49,029 bases of DNA from Elusimicrobiota bacterium (GTDB lineage: Bacteria; Elusimicrobiota; Elusimicrobia; UBA1565; UBA9628), in contig JACQAZ010000037.1 in assembly GCA_016194705.1 (NCBI GenBank), positions 1 to 49,029 of the forward strand, in the 5' to 3' direction. This document shows, in pieces, positions 44,801-49,029 of this stretch; the first letter of the stretch is position 1, and each line of letters begins with the position of its first letter. The position numbers and the translations under genes are program-made. The notes beneath the pieces were generated by a model. It was not told where the DNA came from and did not search any database. It saw only the letters and a program-made list of their open reading frames with translations.

Positions 44801-45183
44801 CGGCCCTGGGCACGGTGTCCCTGGAGGTCTTCGGCTACAACGTCCTGGGCAGCACGATCTCCCTGGGGCTCTCTCGCCCGTTCAATCTGACGACGAACCA
44901 GACCGCGCTGACGGCCTTCAACAACGTCTTCAACCCGAACATGGGGCAGAAGACCACTATCAAGTACGAGGTCCAGCAGGGGGGGCACATCACCCTCAGG
45001 CTCTATTCGGTCGACGGGACCTTCGTCGCGACCTTGCTCGACACGGAGATCACGGCGGGCAAGGGGTCCGTCGATTGGAACGCCGTCAACGCCAACGGGC
45101 GGGTCGTGGCCAGCGGAGTCTACATCCTGTATATGCGCGGGCCGGGCATCTCCAAGACGCAGAAGATCGTGGTGGTCAAATGA
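41866..45183 (+). CDS. Secreted gluzincin metalloprotease (FTP propeptide, M4/M36-like) with FlgD-like C-terminal domain
   Basis: 1105 aa. Signal peptide (1-18), FTP-type propeptide (about 75-145, LLYRQAYRGLPVEFAYVKV), a non-catalytic segment, and the peptidase core with HHEYTH (zinc site H557-E558-x-x-H561) and SEGNADYF (E581 as third ligand, D585). The 20-residue distance from H561 to E581 equals that of thermolysin. A PPC-like beta domain (about 740-830) and a C-terminal FlgD/T9SS-like domain (about 1020-1105, NPNMGQKTTIKYEV ... GVYILYM) follow. Acts outside the cell on proteins. ATGA overlaps on both sides tie it to the HEAT protein and PorV-like barrel. Confidence 0.9.
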   Translation: MRTSALLLLAALPGTSWAIMPTPQAKEDAKRFSAYHGPRRHADAAERDKAAWDFNHRRALSPSAVGQAFARGGLEPKTAAVSFLREARARLGIDPDSLRLEREAAAAGHKHLLYRQAYRGLPVEFAYVKVHLADNGAVLGVDSNYERGLTLGVVPAVSAAQAASAVRAAGLKPGAEASLVVLPDPSGGPARLAWSLTAEGAGGRWRYYVDGLTGAVLFRHSLLRNICGSSGKMSAMIYDIDPLSGTPQTRPLANMRVFQQNASNFADTDLNGNYCGAAIGKVFTQFQGPFVRVSNFRGPSAHYDNGSGVWSTVATPVSSPHPYPASSVVVSTIDLRGVIPPDAVKVLPVFSSFRVGEISAVTGFGEGGDVTDDDQLTILDSSGSPVASYLGNRGGFNAAAVPGQVMYLKLKANDQASGETGYDVSLSSYLTLSNPALDAPGKDLVWLASHTYAGLRSEFNLFFHLNEMHDFFMFGTATNALGNGISLYGNDLLGAQLPGVDISSAAFIGKPMHALALVGPNIGNPFYDPDYDDIIFGDISDSNPTDILTDDATVPHHEYTHYVVEKIWSLQNFGEAGAISEGNADYFSASSLDHSAIGTYVVQSLGGGGLPIRQLDSALGADTCGASPAVLGPTTWQGEIHCDSRFFSQALWDIRKARVGLQGLAPGRACVDGLVFQSLLFFPESFAEFLAAMLKVDSLGLVPACAVNACGGNALSCVQTTINAAFNAHGLQSVGGTNDPYDTVTSRNDGFESAVDVTTISAVSATIFPAGDSDFFTFPAGNGPVSITMTLPADGSNPGLFKAYMLTLYDTDHRQVAQAIPPLDGINTVGGFCADTDCTSSASSVLLNYIPPKGTQLYLEVTGGPTASGGSNSGVNSTVAYGLQIQYQPSGAISGQIVTAAFDHDTVSFKVHVTTWPFRQDYRFAHAQLRDQGNAIVPGTVTHDTHQAGDWLDFVSSSNALGQVSGALQLHTGFAARFPALGTVSLEVFGYNVLGSTISLGLSRPFNLTTNQTALTAFNNVFNPNMGQKTTIKYEVQQGGHITLRLYSVDGTFVATLLDTEITAGKGSVDWNAVNANGRVVASGVYILYMRGPGISKTQKIVVVK

Positions 45184-46343
45184 GGGCGGCCGCGGGCGGG
45201 ATGCTGCTCATACTCCTGGCCCTGCCGGCCGCCGGGGAGAGGCAGAACCACGGCGTGACGGCGGAGCCCGTCCTGCGCGTCCCGATGGGGACCCGCGCGC
45301 TGGGCATGGGGACGGCCTTCACGGCGGTCGCCTCGGACGTTTCGGCCCTGTACTACAACCCGGCGGGCCTGAGCCGCCTGACGGCCCACGAAGTCGCCGC
45401 GACCTACATCAGCGGCTTGAGCGACAACAACATCCAGCAGTACGCCTACGGCGGCCCGCTGCCGTTCTCGGGCATCTCCGGCAACGGCTACTCGAGCGCG
45501 GGCACGAGCCTGCTCTTCGCGCAAGGCGGGACCGTCGAGTTCAACCAGACCAATCCCGACGGCTCGTTCGCCGGCCAGCAGAACCTTTCGGCGAGCAACG
45601 ACATCATCTACACCTTGGGCTACGCCGAGCGCGTGGGCTCGACCCCAATCGACCTCAAGACCGGCGGCAGCTACGGGATCAACCACTTCGCGGGAGTCAC
45701 CGGAAAGATCGTCCATTCGACCTTGGTCCAGACCTACACGGACACGACGATGACCGCCGACGCCGGCTACCTCGTCAACTCCCCCGAGACCGGACTCTCG
45801 GCCGGCTTCTCGGCGCTCAATCTGGGCGGCAATCTTCGCTACGCCCAGGACGAAGACCCCTTGCCCACCATGCTTCGCGCGGGCTTCGCCTGGCAGCAGG
45901 CTCTGGCCGGCGAGCACGCCGTGATCGCCGCCACCGATGTCGAGTACCTTCTCCACGAGCGGCTCTGGCACGCGAACTTCGGCTTCGAGTATTTCTTTCA
46001 AAAAATGTTCGGCTTCCGCTTGGGCTACGAGTTCCTGCGCGACGCCATCGGGCTCACCGCCGGAGTGGGCTTTCGCTGGCGCTCGCGGGTCTTCATCGAC
46101 TACGCCTTCCAGTCGGGCGAGGGGATCAACGACAGCCACCGCTTCACGATCACCTACCGCTTCGGGGGCGTCAACCCGGCCGTCCGGGGACGCGAGAGGC
46201 GGCCCTTCATCCAATCCGCCCCGGAGCGCGAGCCCGTCGAGACCTTCGAGCAGAAGCGGCCCACCGACGAGCCCGCTCCGATTCCGAGAGCGACCCCGCG
46301 CGAGCTCCCCCAGTCGCAGCTCGTGCCGGGCTGGATCTACTAG
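45180..46343 (+). CDS. PorV/PorQ-like outer-membrane beta-barrel protein
   Basis: 387 aa from the ATG at 45180 (ATGA overlap with the protease stop). Signal peptide (GGMLLILLALPAAG), then the family opening LRVPMGTRALGMGTAFTAVASDVSALYYNPAGL (key part GTRALGMGTAFTA and YYNPAGLS), alternating beta-strands and the C-terminal FGFEYFFQKMFGFRLGYEF and HRFTITYRFGG strands. A Pro/Glu-rich tail of about 50 residues follows. PorV is the outer-membrane shuttle of the type IX secretion system; homologues also occur without known T9SS cores. Its pairing with a FlgD-like-tailed protease fits an export or surface-attachment role. Confidence 0.88.
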   Translation: MRAAAGGMLLILLALPAAGERQNHGVTAEPVLRVPMGTRALGMGTAFTAVASDVSALYYNPAGLSRLTAHEVAATYISGLSDNNIQQYAYGGPLPFSGISGNGYSSAGTSLLFAQGGTVEFNQTNPDGSFAGQQNLSASNDIIYTLGYAERVGSTPIDLKTGGSYGINHFAGVTGKIVHSTLVQTYTDTTMTADAGYLVNSPETGLSAGFSALNLGGNLRYAQDEDPLPTMLRAGFAWQQALAGEHAVIAATDVEYLLHERLWHANFGFEYFFQKMFGFRLGYEFLRDAIGLTAGVGFRWRSRVFIDYAFQSGEGINDSHRFTITYRFGGVNPAVRGRERRPFIQSAPEREPVETFEQKRPTDEPAPIPRATPRELPQSQLVPGWIY

Positions 46344-47854
46344 TCCGCCGAGACCACGCGGGTCCCCGCCATGAGGTCGTGCCAGCCGCGCCCGTCCTTC
46401 TCCCAGAGAGCCCAGAAAAATCCCAGTCCCCCGCAGTAGCCGGAAATGACCGAGAAGAAGGCGCGGGTCGAGTTCTGCTTTTTCTCCATGGGCAGCCCGC
46501 TGGGGTGCTGGACGACGGCGAGTTTGCAGATCTTCCCGCCCGGCGTCGTGCCCAGGCGCTTGACGAAGACCATCGAGTAGACGAACCAGCACAGCGCGAA
46601 CCACGGGAACCTCTTCTCGCTGCGGTGGGTGCGCGCCTTCCAGCCGCCTCCGAGGTCGGATTCCTCGTCCTGCGAGTCGTCCTCGGCCGTGATCCCGTCG
46701 AGGCCGACATTGTAGTTTATTTTCTTGTTGTTGACCTTGAGACCGTCCGTCCTAATCGACACGTCGGCCTCGGGGACCTTCGCCGAAAAGCCGTTCTTGT
46801 CGAGAGAGGCGCTGGCGCCGGGGGCGGCGGCGGAAATGCCGTCCGTGCCCATATGGAAGCTCGCGGACTCGTTGACGACCAGCGAGTCCTTCCTGCAGGC
46901 GGCCGAAAGCTCGGCGGCGCGGCCCCTGAGGCAGGCGACGATCTCATCGCCGTCCGGCGCGACGCCGCCGCAGAAGCGCGCGATGTCGCCTTTGCAGGCG
47001 AGCTGGAAGGAACTGGGCAGTTTCTCGGCCGCTTTGACGTCGGCCTCCGCCTTGGCGGCCGCCGCGCTCGTACGGCGATGAGATTCCTTGCGGATGTGGG
47101 TCTCTTCGCGGTCGCCCGGAGCGAGCATGCTCACGATGAAGCCGCAGAGGCAGAGGTCGATCAGGACCGCTCCAGCGCGCTTCATCAGGGTCGGCTTGGA
47201 CATCTTGACGCCCGCGACCGAGGCCGCCGCTCCGACCGCGGCCGCGGGACCGGACGCGCCGAAGACCCGTCCGACAGTGCGCCCCGCCCGCGCCGCGAGG
47301 GTCGCCGCGGTGCCGTCTCCCGCCGACTTCTCTTCGACCGGACTCTCGCGCTTGACCTTGTAGACGCGGACTTTCTCGGGAATCCCCTTGAGCTGCAGCA
47401 AGCCGACCTCGCTGGAGGGGACCTCCTTCTTGTTCATCGCGAGGTAGACGGCGTCGGTGAAGAAGACCTCGTTGGCTTCCGCGATAGCCTCGATGCGCGC
47501 GGTGATGTTGACGGGCTCGCCGTAGACGTCGTTATCGGAGAGGTTGACCTCGCCCTGGTTGATCGCGATGCGGATCTCGATGCGCAGGTCGGGCTCCTTG
47601 CCCTCGTTGTAGGCGCGCAGGGCCTCCTGGACCTCGATGCCCGAGAGCACCGCGTCGGTCGGGCTCTCGAAGGTCATGAGGAAGGCGTCGCCGATGGTCT
47701 TGACGAGCTTGCCGCCCTTGCCCTCGAGGACGGGCAGCACGATCTCCTTGTGCTTGTCGAGCATCTGCTGGATCTCGGCGCGCGTCTTGTGCGAGGACTT
47801 GTCCGTGAAGCCCTTGATGTCGGTCAGCAGGATCGTGAGGTTTCTGGTGATCAC
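46340..47854 (-). CDS. Class III adenylate cyclase fused to an RDD membrane domain with a Cys-rich insert
   Basis: 504 aa from GTG (47854-47852, GTGA overlap). Residues 3-165 are a complete cyclase: metal Asp12 (LLTDIKGFT), Asp56 (TIGDAFL), adenine-selecting Lys52 and Asp109, and transition-state Asn116/Arg120 (VNITAR). Residues 222-245 and about 415-500 are the first and later helices of an RDD domain (KRAGAVLIDLCLCGFIV; RLGTTPGGKICKLAVV). Between them is a roughly 170-aa insert with four cysteines (C287, C295, C308, C320) in a GLG1-like CKGDIARFC ... ACLR ... C pattern. Predicted to make cAMP in the cytoplasm under control of the membrane/periplasmic part. Its stop shares CTAG with the convergent PorV-like gene. 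Confidence 0.85.
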   Translation of the reverse strand: MITRNLTILLTDIKGFTDKSSHKTRAEIQQMLDKHKEIVLPVLEGKGGKLVKTIGDAFLMTFESPTDAVLSGIEVQEALRAYNEGKEPDLRIEIRIAINQGEVNLSDNDVYGEPVNITARIEAIAEANEVFFTDAVYLAMNKKEVPSSEVGLLQLKGIPEKVRVYKVKRESPVEEKSAGDGTAATLAARAGRTVGRVFGASGPAAAVGAAASVAGVKMSKPTLMKRAGAVLIDLCLCGFIVSMLAPGDREETHIRKESHRRTSAAAAKAEADVKAAEKLPSSFQLACKGDIARFCGGVAPDGDEIVACLRGRAAELSAACRKDSLVVNESASFHMGTDGISAAAPGASASLDKNGFSAKVPEADVSIRTDGLKVNNKKINYNVGLDGITAEDDSQDEESDLGGGWKARTHRSEKRFPWFALCWFVYSMVFVKRLGTTPGGKICKLAVVQHPSGLPMEKKQNSTRAFFSVISGYCGGLGFFWALWEKDGRGWHDLMAGTRVVSAD

Positions 47855-48648
47855 GGGGCGTAGGTCTTGAGGCGCTTGCGCCAGCCAGGGAGCCACTTCT
47901 CTTCGTGGCGCTCGGGCGGCGAATTCTTCACTCGGCGCGTGAGGACGAGGTCGGCCCCCGCCGCGAAAGACTCCGCGGACGGCTTGCCTTCGGGGGCGTC
48001 CTGCATCTCCGAGAGCGCCTGCAGCAGGCCCCAGCCTTGATCGTGGTAGCGCTCGGTCGGGCTGATGCCCTCGCCCTTGAAATTCACGTAGTCCACGAGC
48101 GCGTAGACGCCGTTGGCGTCGGCCGCTATGTCGTAAAAGCGCCGACGGATCTTATCCTGCTCCGCCTTCGGCAGGCCGACGAGAATCTTCGGCAGCGCGT
48201 CCTCGAGGCGCTTGGCGGCAAAACGAGCCTGCTGCGGGATGGTGCCCTCGAGCATCTTGCGCAGCCAATCCATGCGCTGGGAGTGGAAGTCCTTGAAAAA
48301 CGCGTCTTTGCTCTTCCACGGGCAGGGACGCTTGAGCCAGTCGGGCAGAGGCACGCCGGCCGACTCGAGGAAGGCGACCAGGGGAGGGAAGCTCTCCGTA
48401 AAAGGGCCTGGAGCGCCCTCGTGGTACCAAATGAAGTGGCCGATGCCCAGGCTCGCGAAATCCTCGCCGTCGTTCCAATGCGTCAGGAACTGGACCTTGC
48501 CTCCGGCCTCGTTCTGGAAGATCATCCTGCCGATCTCGAGGGCCTGCTCGTCGGTCAGCTTGATGCCCGCCCCCGTCTTGGCGGGGGCGGACGGCGCCGC
48601 GCAGGCGACGCTCCCGGAGAGGGTCAGCAGCAGCAAGAGGCTCTGCAT
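47851..48648 (-). CDS. Exported protein of unknown function
   Basis: 265 aa. A signal peptide (LLLLLTLSGSVACA) with a cysteine that could be lipidated, but the -3 residue is Ser, so this is uncertain. The mature part has IGRMIFQNEAGGKVQFLTHWNDGEDFASLGIGHFIWY (key pieces NEAGG, HWNDGEDFASLGIGHF) and NFKGEGISPTERY, QGWGLLQAL. The Glu/Gly pattern recalls lysozyme-like folds but no family can be named safely. It is translated with the cyclase gene (GTGA overlap). Confidence 0.75.
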   Translation of the reverse strand: MQSLLLLLTLSGSVACAAPSAPAKTGAGIKLTDEQALEIGRMIFQNEAGGKVQFLTHWNDGEDFASLGIGHFIWYHEGAPGPFTESFPPLVAFLESAGVPLPDWLKRPCPWKSKDAFFKDFHSQRMDWLRKMLEGTIPQQARFAAKRLEDALPKILVGLPKAEQDKIRRRFYDIAADANGVYALVDYVNFKGEGISPTERYHDQGWGLLQALSEMQDAPEGKPSAESFAAGADLVLTRRVKNSPPERHEEKWLPGWRKRLKTYAP

Positions 48649-48681
48649 GGAGAAAATATAGCAGTTTCCGGGGCGGCCGCG

Positions 48682-49029
48682 TCAGCGCGGGTAAAGGGTC
48701 AGGGTCCCTGAAAAGTCCTTGGAGAGGACGAGCTCGGCCCCGTCTAAAACCACCGAGACCGGGACGCCGTCGGGCAGGGAGGCCTCCGAAAGACGCCAAG
48801 TCTTGGGCAGGAACCGCTTTTCCTCGTAGATAAGGAAGGAGCGCGTCCCCGTCGCAGCGGCATTGGCGGGATCGACATCGGAGAGATAGGCCATGTAGTA
48901 CTGCCTGTCGTCGAGCTCGAAGGCCGTCGCCTGAGCCTTGAGCAGGTCCAAGAGGCGCCCGGTCGAGAGGACGACCGGCTTGCCGCCGCCGACCGGCTCG
49001 AATTCGACCGTGCTCGAGCGGATCGGACG
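48682..49029 (-). CDS. C-terminal part of an unknown protein (cut by window edge)
   Basis: The last 115 codons of a gene whose start lies beyond the right edge. The frame is open to the edge (RPIRSSTVEFEPVGGGKPVV onward). It is beta-rich with FELDDRQYYMAYLSD, SFLIYEEKRFLPKTW and a closing DFSGTLTLYPR. No motif recognised. It ends 33 bases before the next gene on the same strand. Confidence 0.65.
   Translation of the reverse strand, partial: RPIRSSTVEFEPVGGGKPVVLSTGRLLDLLKAQATAFELDDRQYYMAYLSDVDPANAAATGTRSFLIYEEKRFLPKTWRLSEASLPDGVPVSVVLDGAELVLSKDFSGTLTLYPR

Noticed and set aside
43246..44988. A 580-aa minus-strand frame opposite the protease
   Set aside because: Val/Gly/Asp-rich complement shadow without motifs.

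Overview
The window reads as a stretch of chromosome from a GC-rich, Gram-negative, non-phototrophic bacterium. It encodes the Kdo and heptose steps of lipopolysaccharide synthesis, Lpx-type lipid A 4'-kinase, SecDF-YajC, a K+-independent type H+-pumping pyrophosphatase and a PorV-like outer-membrane barrel. It also carries several TMTC-like and DUF2723-like GT-C membrane proteins. This mix resembles what is known of Elusimicrobiota genomes, but that placement is an inference from gene content; no rRNA or marker phylogeny was possible. No phage, IS element or CRISPR array was seen, and no gene-free stretch exceeds about 140 bases.

Region 1 (1-17916, minus strand) is one very tightly packed gene train, read from right to left: yajC, secD, secF, an unknown 191-aa gene, waaA, two TMTC/TPR membrane proteins, a 1.5-copy GT9 fusion, two GT4s, a GT2, a polysaccharide deacetylase, a GT9, lpxK, a DUF3108 protein, rfaE1, kdsB and the start of pyrG. 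Most junctions are 4-base stop/start overlaps. It couples inner-membrane protein export to lipid A-core construction (LpxK, WaaA, KdsB, heptose kinase, heptosyltransferase-like GT9s), with pyrG probably supplying CTP for CMP-Kdo.

Region 2 (17925-20316) holds a secreted-TPR/transmembrane segment and a Ser/Thr kinase domain that lie in different frames and look like one broken, or recoded, receptor kinase. Region 3 (20328-28805) holds hppA, a divergent GT-C gene, two tandem DUF2723 genes and tgt. Region 4 (28831-32016) holds an alpha/beta hydrolase, an M23 peptidase, an AhpD-like protein and an unknown exported protein.

Region 5 (32117-40643) is the yebC-ruvC ... ruvA-ruvB-spoIID-methyltransferase-queA block. 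It is interrupted between ruvC and ruvA by a third TMTC gene, a pair of hairpins, a vapBC toxin-antitoxin module that looks less GC-rich, and a small unknown gene. A tRNA-Arg(UCG) lies beside yebC. Region 6 (40766-46343, plus) is a HEAT-repeat protein, a large gluzincin protease with a FlgD-like C-terminus, and a PorV-like barrel. Region 7 (46340-49029, minus) is a class III adenylate cyclase fused to an RDD membrane domain with a Cys-rich insert, an unknown exported protein and the end of another unknown gene.

Two genome-wide habits show up. (i) Stop/start overlaps use all four NTGA forms, including two apparent CTG starts. (ii) First genes of several transcription units have a -10 box ending 6-9 bases before the start codon and no Shine-Dalgarno, as expected for leaderless mRNAs. 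Genes with a longer leader carry a GGAGG-like site.
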